Below, piece by piece: positions 1 to 12,084 of a stretch of DNA of 64,000 nucleotides. The DNA is taken from positions 1,612,001 through 1,676,000 of the forward strand of contig NW_026515541.1 in assembly GCF_014898815.1 (NCBI RefSeq). The letters are read 5' to 3'. The notes under the pieces are model-generated. The model was given only the letters and a program-made list of their open reading frames with translations, did not search any database and was not told the origin of the DNA. Each line of letters begins with the position of its first letter. The first letter of the stretch is position 1. Origin of the DNA: Panonychus citri (lineage: Eukaryota > Arthropoda > Arachnida > Trombidiformes > Tetranychidae). The position numbers were made by a program, and so were the translations under genes.

Positions 1-111
1 TCTACGACAATAGATGAGATCACAGAATGAAATGTAATAAAAATTCAAATAAATAAACAATTTGGAATAATCGAAGTTAATAAAAAGATTCTATTGTACA
101 TTAAATTGTTT
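1..111 (+). repeat. Partial copy of the 3' flank of the silk-like gene
   Basis: This stretch aligns with 1786-1932, the region just after the silk-like coding sequence, including the shared start TCTACGACAATAGATGAGA and the shared end around GTTAATAAAAAGATTCTATT. About 50 bases present in the downstream copy are missing here. The simplest reading is that another copy of the silk-like gene ends just left of the window. Confidence 0.7.
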
Positions 112-419
112 TAACAACGATGTTCAAATGTAAAAAGTGTCGAAAAGATTTAATCAAATTGGAAGATGTTGTCAACAGTCATGGAGAACCAGCTGATGAT
201 GATTCAGTTTCATGTAGTCCCGAGAATTGGTATCTAAATGAAGAGAGTATCAATTCAATTGAGCTTTTCAGTCTTTTTTTGGTCCAGAGTCTGGTCAATT
301 TGTTTGGCGTGTATGGAACAAGCCTTGAAATGACTATTTTAAATTATTCAATTCAAATTAAACTGACTTTACATTCAATCGCGATAAATAACAATTACAA
401 CCTGATATTAATTGTTTGA
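112..419 (+). pseudogene. Truncated duplicate of the RNF180-like gene
   Basis: Bases 112-259 are almost identical to 2893-3041, the 5' half of the RNF180-like gene at 2903. An open frame starts at the same ATG (120) and encodes the same first ~46 residues with one visible change (GEPADD for GESADD). After 'NEESINSI' the sequence jumps to unrelated DNA, and the frame runs to a stop at 419 without the CGARLG zinc-motif region. Just before the ATG, the splice-acceptor-like TTTTAACAG of the intact copy reads TTTTAACAA here. I infer a non-functional fragment; a short expressed protein cannot be excluded. Confidence 0.7.
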
Positions 420-1065
420 ACAGATTGAACAATTAGTTTAGACCATGGATGATATTTCATTTCTGACGTGACTTGATTTTGAATTGATATTAATGATACC
501 ATTTCAATAATATATTTTTATATATTAATAATAACAATCAAAGTAAAACTTTTCGATAAAAATCAAATGAGAGTCCAAACTTTTCTCACAATAGGTTGAT
601 ATTACTCCGAGGGAAAGCCCTTTTGATCTTTTGACGATAACTGAGGTTCCAAATGATGGTTGTATTTGAACAGAAAATAAGATAAATAAAGTAATTAATT
701 AGATAGTTGAGTTTTACCAGAATCAACTGAACGATTATCTAACTGTTAATAGTTTTATGCAAAACTAAATCAATATTATTTTTTTCTAATTGAATGTACA
801 ATTAGTTAATGATATTTGATGAGTTAAAAGGTAACTTCTTCCACCAAACAAGAGTTTATAAATAAAGTTACCTTCGTAATTAACGAAATAAAATCAACAT
901 TATCCGTTTAATTGAGGACAATCAGTTAAATTTACACACCCGTTGCTCAATTTTACTCTTACTTTGTTGGGAATCTTCAACTTATTTCATTTTCCATTAG
1001 TTAAAGTAAAAATCTAACAAGTGTATCAAAATCATTAAAGTGTCGATTGATTTGTAAATCAAACT
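420..1065. other. Intergenic region upstream of the silk-like gene
   Basis: AT-rich sequence with no supported coding region. It should contain the promoter and 5' leader of the silk-like gene at 1066. Confidence 0.6.
857..864 (+). promoter_or_regulatory. Possible TATA box of the silk-like gene
   Basis: TATAAATA lies about 200 bases upstream of the ATG at 1066. The distance implies a leader of roughly 170-180 nt or an untranslated first exon. No initiator was confirmed, and such strings are common in AT-rich DNA. Confidence 0.25.
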
Positions 1066-1580
1066 ATGAATTTGACTAAATATTCAAGTTTTGTCTTTGT
1101 GATTATATGTATTTCAGTTTTAACGATGACGAGAGCGCAAAACATATCTCCATGGTCAAATCCAGCTACTAATTTAGATGGGCTTACCCCTGCAGCTTCG
1201 GGCTGTGCTCCATGTAATGATGAAGAAGATGACTTCATGACAATCATGAATGAATTGCAAAGTTCTCTGAATCTTTTTAAGGGAAATCGATCTAATCATA
1301 TGGTACAAGCAATGCAACAGGCTTTCGCTTCATCTATTGCCGAAATTTCGTTATCGCGGGCTTCTGATGGCAGTTATCGAAAGGCTGCATTTAGTTTTAT
1401 TAAAAAATTAGTTGAAGATATAAATAAAAATAATGATGCCTTGTCTGATACTGGTGCTGCTGCTGTTTCTGCTGCTGGTTGTGGTGATGCTGCTGCTGCT
1501 GCTGCTAGTGGTGGTACTGGTGGTGGTTTTGGTGGTGGTACTGGTGGTGGTTTTGGTGGTGGTCGTGGTGGTGGTGCTGC

Positions 1581-1611
<31 letters not shown>

Positions 1612-1698
1612 AGTGGTGGTGGTCGTGGTGGTACTGGTGGTGGTTTTGGTGGTGGTGGTGGTGTTGACTTTGGTCGATGGGATTATGGAGGCCATTGA
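1066..1698 (+). CDS. Spidroin-like secreted protein (N-terminal domain plus short Gly/Ala repeats)
   Basis: Single-exon, 210 aa. Residues 1-24 form a hydrophobic signal peptide ending TMTRA before QNISPWS, which parallels the QNTPWS mature start of spidroins. Residues 25-125 resemble the helical spidroin N-terminal domain: a DDFMTIMNELQ helix, a GNRSN linker, and the motif FASSIAEIS, close to the conserved FASSMAEIA of spider silks. The fifth helix is short or absent. Residues 130-210 are poly-Ala runs alternating with Gly-rich GGTGGGFGGG blocks, built almost only from GCT and GGT codons. There is no recognisable C-terminal spidroin domain, and the repeat region is tiny for a silk. After the TGA the same frame stays Gly-rich for about 19 codons to a TAA near 1756, suggesting loss of a longer 3' end. 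Likely a silk-gland or cuticular structural protein. Homology of the N domain is judged by eye. Confidence 0.75.
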
Positions 1699-1838
1699 CA
1701 AGGTGTTCCATTGCCTGGTTCTAGTGAATGTGGTCAGGGTAACTATGGAGACAAGTAATGGAGGCAACGGGCTGGTGGTGGAAAATCTACGACAATAGAT
1801 GAGAACTCAAAATGAAATGTAATAAAAATTGAAATAAA

Positions 1839-2075
1839 TAAACTATTCGGTTAAAAGTTGAAACCAAATTCAACTCAAAAAGTATCCTCTCAATTGATAG
1901 TTAATCGAAGTTAATAAAAAGATTCTATTGTATTAACAAAAAAACAACAATCAAATTTCAATAATTTTAACTGGAAAAGAAATTTCAAATTTCGAATTAT
2001 GATCAGAAAATATAAGAGCTAAAAAGTGGATGTTGGGTGCATAAAACACTTTCCTCTGTTTCTCTGGTGCAAACT
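1839..2075 (+). repeat. Tandem flank repeat, copy 1
   Basis: Shares long runs with 2412-2655, for example AAACCAAATTCAACTCA, AAGTATCCTC, GTTAATCGAAGTTA and AATTTCAATAATTTT, in the same order. A third, internally deleted copy is at 41-111. Confidence 0.7.
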
Positions 2076-2411
2076 CAACAACTCTGCAACTTCTCACTGA
2101 GAGAGAGAAAAGATAAAGGTGAGAAACAACCAGGGTTCTCGAATAAATATTCCAACAAAATTAACAAAATAAAATTTATAAATCGTCATTTATAATCGTC
2201 GTCGTTTATAATTTGTCAAATTTTCGGCGATACAAAAAATTTTGTTTTTCGCGCGGTTTTTTTCTGAAACCTTTTCTACCTTTGACCTTGACGACTTATG
2301 TGCATATCAACAAGGTCTATTCTATGGTACCAAACACATATTATCTGAACTTACAAGGCTTTTTTTATTAGACGAAATCGGGAGTTAATAAAAAAACACC
2401 CTCTAAATAAA

Positions 2412-2655
2412 TTACTCGGTTAAAAATTCAAACCAAATTCAACTCATAAAGTATCCTCAAAATTGAAAGTTAATCGAAGTTAGTAAAAAGAGTCTGTTGA
2501 ACGCTGATAAATTTCAATAATTTTGACTCGAAAAGAAAGAAATTTTGATCGGAAAATGTACAGCAAGAGGATAAAAAGTGGAAACATAAGTGTTGACTCT
2601 CGTGCTTATTAAATGCATCACAAACTTTCCTTTCTGATTCTTGATGTAAACAAAA
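2412..2655 (+). repeat. Tandem flank repeat, copy 2
   Basis: Diverged copy of 1839-2075 in the same orientation, with small indels and substitutions. It sits upstream of the RNF180-like gene, showing that the silk-gene flank was amplified locally. Confidence 0.7.
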
Positions 2656-2902
2656 GTCAGTGTGTAGATTCAACTTGAATCTCATCCAATCTAATTAGTT
2701 ACAATTAATTATTCAAGATATACCTGAACTTTAAGTAGTAAAGGTTGTGAATCATCAATCAACTCGACCATTCTAACGATTTTAATGTTGGTGCAAACTA
2801 ATTATTTGGAAATTGATTTGCCTTTTTTTTACCAGAGGCCTTTACATTTAAATGGATTGAAGAAAGTGTGACATTCAAAGGCTCTCAATCGTTTTAACAG
2901 CG

Positions 2903-3247
2903 ATGTTCAAATGTAAAAAGTGTCGAAAAGATTTAATCAAATTGGAAGATGTTGTCAACAGTCATGGAGAATCAGCTGATGATGATTCAGTTTCATGTAG
3001 TCCCGAGAATTGGTATCTAAATGAAGAGAGTATCAATTCAATTACTTGGATTAAGGATCAAATTGATTGTTCGTTATGGACCAAAGGTAAATTAAGTTGT
3101 CCTCACAAATGTGGAGCTCGATTGGGATCATTTAATTTCATTGAAGGTCTTCGGTGTAATTGCTCAAAATCAATTGTTCCATCAGCTCATATAATTAAGA
3201 AACGTGTCGATTGTCCATCACAATTGATCGTTGAGATACTAAAATGA
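2903..3247 (+). CDS. RNF180-like N-terminal zinc-motif protein
   Basis: 114 aa, single coding exon. The N-terminal MFKCKKCRKDL and the block WTKGKLSCPHKCGARLGSFN, followed by a Cys-rich turn (RCNCSKS) and a final KKRVDCP, match the N-terminal conserved region of RNF180/RINES E3 ligases (human has CPFCGARLGGFNF and KCSCGQ). The first Cys pair of the core motif is spaced CPHKC rather than CPxC. No RING or transmembrane segment follows before the stop, so this is either a stand-alone small protein or a trimmed family member. An acceptor-like TTTTAACAG directly before the ATG suggests an untranslated upstream exon. A near-identical 5' fragment lies at 112-259. Confidence 0.7.
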   Translation: MFKCKKCRKDLIKLEDVVNSHGESADDDSVSCSPENWYLNEESINSITWIKDQIDCSLWTKGKLSCPHKCGARLGSFNFIEGLRCNCSKSIVPSAHIIKKRVDCPSQLIVEILK

Positions 3248-4680
3248 AATGAACAATTAAATTTGATATAAACAATAATTAACATTGGAAACCAGGAATA
3301 CTTTTAATTGTCCATTAATTTCATTTGCATTATCAGGCACAATCATTATAGTGAAATTACAATTCAATTTTACACTTTTTCATCATTGACCTTTTTTTAA
3401 TTGAAACTAATCAGAATTCAACAATACTTGAAATCATCAATGTTTACTGGTTAATTTAATATCTTAATCACCATTTAGGTAAATAGAGATATTAATAGTT
3501 TAATATCATTTAACTGATTATCGTTGATTTAAATTGTTGAACAGATACTGTCAATAATTTATTTGTAACATATTTACTGAAGACAATTAATTGTTGGTTA
3601 TGTTAATGTCTTTGTTGTTAATTATTGAGGATGTTGCGATAATCAACTTTTTCTGTTTCATAAATGATAATTAATTAAACAATTTTTTAGATTATCATTT
3701 GATTTTTTTTTAATTCACTGGGTGTTTTATATCACTTTTACACTTTTAAATAGACAAGAGGTAAGAAGTGATTTACATTTGATAATATTAATAATTAGTA
3801 AATCTAAATTGTTACATTGAAAATTGCACTTTCCATAATTTATTGGAGTGATGTTGTCGTAGTTAATTGTGGTGTGTCCTTTAAATTATATGTTATAATT
3901 TACTTGTAAACCTTTGAAAATCTTAATCACAATTGATGTTTCATTATGACAAAAAAAAAGTGAAAGTTAATCATTTGCTTGCCTTTTTTGTTGCTCTCAC
4001 TCAATATTGCAACAATTAACACACAAAATAATAACACAAATAAACAATTGATATCATTTTATGGTCAACTAACAAAATATTGATTAAGGAAATAGTTATA
4101 ACTGATATCTAAACATTTTCTGTGTATTAGATTAACATTAAATTGTCAACCTTGTGGGATTGTGACCTGATACTGTCTTTGTGTGAAAAAATAAATCAAA
4201 TTGGTAAAGATCAACGTTGATTACTGGCTAACAAGTGTAACAATTAGTAAAACAACAGTAATCATAGATATTCAAGAGACAAGGAGAGAGAGAGAAAGAG
4301 AGAGATGATACAAGTGTCGGAGAAGACGAAAAAAAGCCTAAGTGAAAAAAACGAAGTAGAAAAATTAAATAAATTAAAAAGACAAATCGGATTAACTACC
4401 TTAATCTAAACTCAAGGTGATTAAATAAATAGGAGAAAGGGGTGGGAGGAAGTGGTTGAAGTCACAGATTAACAAGAGATGCAAATTACATTCAAAAACA
4501 AATGAATGTAATAATTGTGCTTATGAACATGAGATGAAAATCTCCAAGGTTGACTTGATGTTCAAGTGAATAGCCTTCGGTGTTTTTTATGCCAACATAT
4601 TCAATTTTGTATCTCTTTTTTTCCTCGTTGGAAATAGTTGATTTGGCTTTTGTTGATTCAACAAAGTTTAGAGAAGAAAT
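3248..4680. other. Intergenic region
   Basis: AT-rich, with a short GA-rich tract near 4282-4306. No coding region seen. It holds the 3' ends of the RNF180-like gene (plus strand) and of myosin V (minus strand), which converge here. Confidence 0.6.
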
Positions 4681-7600
4681 TTAAATTCTAATAAGAACTG
4701 TTCCTAATCCCTTTTTGATTAAATCATTTGGAATGGTAATTGTCTGGAATCGTACGATCGACGGGTTATACGGAATGGTCACTGTAAAGGAAAACTTTGT
4801 TTCCATGAGGAGAGTAGACGACTGTGTATCCCCACGGGTTTTCTGGAGGTGGAGTTGAACTTGTTTGATGAATTGAGGTGAAATCGGTCCTTCCTCACCG
4901 GCAGTGTAAAGAGTAAGAATCTTCATGATTTGTGATGAACTGTAGGAGATTAAGCAGACGAAAAAAAGAAATTAGTGAAGTGTGAGATGATGAGCAATTA
5001 TATTAATAATTTAAATCGACTGAATTTCAAGTTTGAGAGAAAAATATTTACCTGAGTTTGTTGCAAACTTCAACGATTGTTTCAATTGAGCTTTCAGTCT
5101 TTTTAGCTTGGAGTAATTTAGTTGCTTGAATAATCGGCTCTAATTTTTCAACTACTTCATTGCAATTGGGTATTTGCTGTTCACGAGCCCATTGTTCAAG
5201 TGCTGAAAGATTGAATCTTATTTGCATCGCTTTTGTCCAATGACAAAGGTCCTTTCTTAATAGTAAATTGTTGAGAGCACTTGCACAAATAAAGTAAAAC
5301 AATTGCTTGAATATTTGATGAATTAAATCTGGCTCGACGACATGAAGAAGTACAATCTTGTGTAGTGTTGATAGTTCACGTATCAGTGTTTCGGTGTGTT
5401 TCTCAGTCGGTGAGTTGGGAAGACTATCTTGATCTGAAACACTGGGCCTATTAATAGATGAGAATAGAAAAAAATTAATCAAAATTAATCAAAAAGTTAA
5501 CTTATTTTCACATAACAATTATCTATCAAATAAACTAACCTTTGTGTGTTAGCTGGTTGAGAATAAATTCCCGATGAGGCCAAAGCTTCATGTTCTAGTA
5601 TTGCTGGAACAATTAGTGATTGAATCAATTCCTCTGCATGTCTAATTACTCCACTGTAAAGCCAATGGCAGAAATCAGCAAACATTTGACGATATTCACT
5701 GAGATCAAAGTTTTTAAGAGATTCATCACAAACACCATAAGTTTCATCGCCTGAATAAACAAAAAGAAAAGTAATTTAGATGGAATTGAAATTTTCCAAT
5801 TGTTCTGGTGAAAAAAGGCAATATTACCTGAGTATTGACGGATAAATGTTACCATTTTACAACAATTAGCTAACCATAAAACATAATGATCTAGACTATT
5901 TTGCTTTTTAACGGTACGTTTAATGGAGATCATGTAATTGTTTAGGAGACTTCGTACCTGGATGAATGAGTATAAATCAACAAAACATATAATTAAATTG
6001 GTATCTTATTTTTTCCGTTAAATTAGTTACTATGGCGATACATCTACATACCATTAAATCATCATTAATATGATCAGTGTACCGGACACACATGAAAATG
6101 ACGAATGCTGGTAAGTGAGGTGGAAATTTGAGAGCGACGTTTGGGTCCAAATTGATGACAACCATTCGCAGGATGAGCGATTCATCTTGTCGATTATATT
6201 TGAACATTCCAAGGGAATTTTTAATATCTTCTTGAGGTCCACTGTTCTCTTGATTGTTTTCGCTTTCATCTTGATCACCAAGAACTTTGTGACGAAGAAG
6301 TTTCAATCTAAGTGCTTTAACTTCTTCAGTTAACTGATTGCACTTTTGTTCCAGAAGAATTTTCTCCTGAAGAGTTCGATTGCCTTCATTTGATGATCCA
6401 CATGAATCTAAACTATTCTTTAGTGATTTATAACCTAAACTACTATTTGATCGTAGTGAATCCATTTCTCCTTTCATCTCTTCCTTGGCTCGTTTCTCAA
6501 TTTCAACCTCTTTCTCTAATTGTTTGATAATTGATTTGAAAGCAGAGAAAACTTCATTCTCGGCAATTGGTTCACGAATACTTGATTCTTGTCCAAGAAC
6601 AATTGTTTTCAGGTTGGTTCGCTCTTCTCGAACTCGATCTAATTCTGATTGTAAGGTTGCACATTGAGAAGAAAGTAAAGCGGCAGCAGTTGAAGTCTCA
6701 GAGCTACTTGAAAAGTTTGCAAACGCTTCTCTCATTTCTTGATTTTCGTGTTTCAATTTAGCGTTTTCTTGTTCGAGTTCAGATAAACGCATCATAAGGG
6801 AAACTGTCGATATATCAGGTCCCTTTTCTTCATAGAAAGATATTTCATCGCTAGATTGTAGTTTCTCTTCCAAAGCGGAATATTTTCGTAAAAGTTGTTG
6901 GTGGGCAGTTTTTTCGGACTCTCTTTCATCGAGAAGTATTTTGCGTTCTCTTTCGAATTTAGCGACCAAAACTTTCTCCTTCTCTGCGAGCACCTTTTCA
7001 AGGGCTTCAGCATCGAATTTGGCCTCCTCTTTTTCTTGGGTTTCTTTAAGTTCACGAATCTCTTTATCTTTAAGTTTGATTTGTTCTTCAAGTTGATTAA
7101 CTCGTTTACCAGCCAATTCCCATTCCACTGTAAACTTTTCAAATTCCATTCCAGTTACAGTTAATTTATTTTGGAGATTTTTAATTTCCATTTCAAGTTT
7201 ATTCTTTTCATTCTTTAGATCTTCAATCTCTGCGTCTTTCTGGTTGAATTTAGTTCGTTCCGAAGTGATAGCTTGTATCTTTTGTTGTAATTCGATAATC
7301 TTGATTTCTAGACCCTTGTTAAGCGCTTTAACATGTTCAACACTTCGAGCTTCAACTTTGAGTCGTTTCAGCTCACGTCGAGCTAACCAACGGCGAACTT
7401 GACATTGGGCAAGAACAATCTTTTTACGAGTATCTTGGTATTTTCTTCGGGCAAGAAACATGCGAATATTTTTCTGTATAACGATTGCCGCCAAGTTTTG
7501 CTTGATAAGTAGAAACTTTCTCCGAGCAAGTAAACCACGTCCATATTTTTGAAGTCCAAAAGCCGATTGTTTAAGTTTAAGATACCGTTTACGTGAAATA

Positions 7601-10600
7601 TAAGCTCTCCAATTGGATTGTATGATAACCGCTGCTTTAGTACACCGTAAATGTTGATAATGACGACGAGCAAGTAAACCACGGGCCAAGCTTTGTAATC
7701 TTAGAACAGAAGATTTTATCTTGATATAACGTCGACGACACATCCAACCTTTTATATTTCGTTGTAAGATTATTGCACATTCTCGAAGCCTTTCGGTTCG
7801 TATTCGTTCAAGTAAAGCGACCTGGCCAGAGCGGAAAAAGATCTTCGTTTTACCACACTGGTAAAGTGTTTGTTGTAAGTGATTCGCTGTTTCATGTCCA
7901 ATCCGATATTGAGAATAATATTGTTGTTCTAAACAGTAAAAACAAAAAAGATGAATTGATGAGCAACTCGAAACTCAGATAATCTTAATTGGTTCAGCTA
8001 AACTGGATTAAGTAATAGATAAAAAGATAAGTTAATTACAATATAATGAGAAAATTTTTACTCACCATAAACAAGTTTAATGATCTCCATACAAAGCGCT
8101 TTAACTTCAGGTGATGTTGTTGATCCTGCTCGAACCAATTTCCGTGGACATGGGACTGGCTCTAAAAAAGTTGAATCAACAAAAAATTTGAAGAGGACGA
8201 TAGATTGATTAATATCCAATTAGGGAAAAATTCAAGTTGAAATTGATATTGTTGATGTTGTTTATGGTTAACTATTGGCACATATTTTGACAGACAAATT
8301 GACAAAATCACGACGAGGTCAAATTACCTGCTTCAGATGTTTTCTTTGATTTGTTGACACTGAAAAGTAAGACACGATATCTGGAGGCGAAATCAGAGTA
8401 AGTCCAGCGAGATGGGAATCCATTAGAACTAATTTTAATTGTCTCAAGAACACCACAGGCTCTCAGTTGTTGAATTGCACGTAAATTTTCAAATTCAAAG
8501 GCTCCCTTGTTGTCATTTGGTTTAATACATCGTATATAATGAGGAGTAGTAGCATTTAAGGTTTTCATAAGAGCAGCTAAAGATTCACGGAACTGTGAGC
8601 CAACTGTTGCTTTGGCAATTTTCTGTTGTCGTTGTTGTTGTTGATTCTGAAAAGGAAAAAAATCAAATATAAAAAAAAGAGAATAAGAAAAAAAAAGGAA
8701 TACAAAAAAGATGAAGTGCGAGAAAGAAGATGAAAAGAGACAGGTAACAAAAAAGAGCAATTTTCGTTATTAATGATTGGTTAAAGATGAAATATTGAAA
8801 TGATGTTCATCTCTTTTGAATGAAAAACTCACTGCAGTAATTTTAAGTTTCTGTCCTGGTTTCTGAGGTGCCGAGTCAATACCCGAATCTTCATTGAACA
8901 GAGGTCCAATTATACTTGACCGTTTAAGTAAATCAATTTGCTCTTCCCAAACAGTGTCACGATTTTTTTCAAGAAAACCTGGTCAGGTGAAAAAAGAAAA
9001 ATTCATAATGATCAATAATTAGTATTGAATAGCAACAGAACAGGTAAGAAATTGATGAAAAAGTGATAAGAGAGTGAGGGAGGGAGAGAGAAAGAGAGAT
9101 GTTCATGTAATAACAGTTCACAATTTCGATTAATATAATTATTACGCTCTTTTTTCTCTTTCTTTCGATTTCTTGATTAAAACGAAAAAAGTTGCCTAAT
9201 GACAACTTATTGATTATAAATTGATAAACAATGATCAAAATGATTAATACCATCAGCATGATAGACAACTTTATCGGCGAAATGTTGAATTATGAAGGTG
9301 TTTCTGGAGCCAAATTTAGGTTTCTGAAAAATTGGTCCGATCGTTAGTTGAGCGTATAACTTTGATACCCAAGTTTCATCAGTTCCTACGCAAATGGGTG
9401 GGAAACGGAACGATTGAGATGATAGAGAAAAAGAGAGAGAAAAAAAAGGATAAAGATTAATAAATATAACACGAAAATGTGAATAAAGAAATCACGATTT
9501 AAAGAGGTAGATTACGATACCAAGATTTTTTATCTTCTTAGCTGATTAAATCTACTTTTGTTTTTGAAGTTTAGATGAAATAATAATAATAACAATAATA
9601 ACCTTTTGGCATTTTACATTCTTCATCTAAAAGATTGAGGATTCCAATTGGTTTAGCTTCAATGAGATCAATTACCGGTTGATTGTCAGTGAAAGTTATG
9701 AATTGCCAATCAATTCCTTCCCTAATATATTCTTCTTGTTCCAACTGTGAAATGAAACAATTGAATTGTAATTATTGTTTGTGGGTGAGAACATTGAATT
9801 GATGCGAAAATAAATAAGTTTTGTTTAAATAAAAGTAAAAATGGATTGGGCAATAATAAGTTTGATTATTTTGTTTGATTGTGCAATTTAATTTTACCTT
9901 GAATACGTGTTGATTGAATTGCTGTTGAAGAGCTTCATTTGCATAGTTGATGCAAAATTGTTCAAAAGAATTTATCTCGAAATGTTCAAACCCATAAATA
10001 TCTAAAACACCAATGAAAACATTGGAAGACGAATTTTTCTCGGATGGACCTTAAATTGTACGATCACCAATTGATTATGAAAGGGCAAACAATACAGAGA
10101 TAAAAAAGACACAATGAAAGATTAGCAACAATTTAATCCATCAGGTTGGTTAATTATCGGCGAACGCCCATGAAAAGTGAATAAAATGATTAATTGTAAA
10201 TACCTAGAGCTTTGTTGATTAGAGCAACAATCCAGAGAAACATTTTCTCGTAAATGAATTTGGCCAAAGCATCTCGACCATATTGAGCTGAATTTTTACT
10301 AACTGGAGTAACAATTACTTCTGATCGACCCATTCTGATAACCTTATTGGTTAACCATTTGACGGCCGTTGCATGATCAAGATCAAGAAGTTCACAGAAA
10401 CTGATTAGATGAGGATCGTCTAGATCAACTGTACATGATTCATCATCAACTAGACAGAATTGAATGTTTCCAGCATGAAGGACAGCGGCTATTATTTGAA
10501 ATATTGTCGATTGTTGTTTATCAGTGAATCCTAAACATTGCATTGCCTCATAGAATCGACTAATATCATCACTTGGATTAGTTTGCACGTTCCCTAAATA

Positions 10601-11952
10601 GGAGAATGAGTATTCCTCGTTAAGTCTAAGATAATCCATGTTACCCGTTTTAAAATGATTGCACAATTGATAGAAGATGTGAAAATTTCGTTCCCCCTCA
10701 TTTTGCCAAGAGACACGAGATTTTTCCAGTAAGTAGGTTCTCATATTACCACCGATGATTGATCTTGTTTGCGGATCCATCATGATTTGAATGTATTTAC
10801 CAAATCGAGAGGAATTGTCATTACGTGTTGTTTTAGCATTACCAATGGCTTCCATGATTGGATTACTTGCAAGAACTTTGTTCTCAATGTTTGATGAATG
10901 ACTACCAGCAATGGAAGCAAAATATCTCATGGCAAATTTGGCGGAAACGGTTTTACCTGTAACAACGAGAGGGAATAGAAAAGTTTACATAATAAAACAA
11001 CAATTAGTTGGTGAGAAAATGTAATTGAAAAATTAAAGGAAAGGAAGATTTATGAAGATAAGAGAGAGAGAGATGAATGGATTAATAAAAAAGTAGGAAA
11101 TAATGATAACACAACCATTGTAAAAGAATGCTAATAAAAAAGGTTCACATAAAACGGATGCTAATCATTATCTTCAAAAGTAAATGATCAAATGATTTTG
11201 GTTAATTGAATGTTCCTTGTTATTATTACCTGCACCACTTTCTCCACTGACGATAATCGATTGATTACAAGATTCTCTTTCCAATTTTGAATAAGCATCT
11301 TCAGCAACCGCGTAAACATGAGGATCCAATTGACTGGTTCCCAATGACCTATGATATGTTTTAATTGTTTCCTCTCCATAAATGTCAAGCTCAGCAAATG
11401 GATTAACAGCAACCAAAACGATACCACACCAGGTATAAATTGACCTTTGATCTAAGAAACGTACGCGTAGGTTATAAAGAACTGCTGGCTCATGAAGATA
11501 AGAGAGACTCGTTAAATCGTTAGCACCAATTAGAACATCTGGATTACGAAGTGGAGGCAATTTATCGACACTTTCGATAGTGAGAGTTATCTCCTAAACA
11601 ATGAAAACGAGAGAAAAAGGGTAAAAATGAGATAGAAAATTTGTTTGAAAATAAAACAACAAACAAAAAACAAAGAGGGCAAATGAACAACAAAAGGAAA
11701 GGAAAGAAAAAGAAAACGATTACTCAGAAAACAGGTAACACCAAAAAAGAGAAATGAAGAGAAAGTAAAAAAAAATTGTAGCAGAAAAAAAAAAGAATAA
11801 CAAACCTGGTGATCTTCATCAGTGACGATAAGAATCTTATTCTCTGGGACATAATTTTCTTTGATAAAGGCTAATTTCCATACTTGACCAGTATCCGGAG
11901 TCCAAATTCGTGAACCTTTGGTGTAAAGATCGGGAAAAACCGATGAGGTCAT
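4681..11952 (-). CDS. Myo5: Unconventional myosin V heavy chain, complete
   Basis: Fourteen exons: 11806-11952, 11230-11593, 10204-10956, 9898-10049, 9603-9744, 9251-9385, 8833-8978, 8328-8646, 8066-8161, 6052-7928, 5828-5957, 5540-5750, 5052-5447, 4681-4939. All junctions are GT-AG and phases agree, giving 1708 aa. This actin motor carries vesicles and organelles. Motor domain ~1-800: P-loop GESGAGKT is split by intron 2; switch I NDNSSRFGK; switch II DIYGFE; the TEDS-site residue 16 before DALAK is Glu, the constitutively active state usual for class V. Six IQ motifs (~805-945) bind calmodulin or light chains. Coiled coil follows to ~1250, and the cargo-binding DIL globular tail fills the last ~330 residues. 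Length is slightly below the usual ~1800, mainly from a short loop 2 and a short tail coiled coil. The ATG at 11952 gives the canonical LYTKGSRIW start. Confidence 0.96.
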
Positions 11953-12084
11953 AATTAAACCATAAAAACTACAATTAAGGAAAAATAATTTAACTCTTCA
12001 TTCAAATGAAGATTTTGAAGAGTGAAGTGAAAAGGGGGCGTTTCCTTGACCAAAAATTCTCTTCTTTTTTAGTTACCATTTGTT

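Larger units (their letters stand above)
1699..2892. other. Intergenic region with duplicated 3' flank
   Basis: Starts with degraded Gly-rich coding-like sequence (to ~1785), then the flank shared with the left edge of the window and two diverged tandem copies of about 240 bp. No complete gene was recognised. Confidence 0.6.

Noticed and set aside
1408..1798. Long Thr/Ser-rich (minus) and Val/Leu-rich (plus) frames over the silk repeats
   Set aside because: They are frame shadows of the GCT/GGT repeat in the silk-like gene and have no other coding support.
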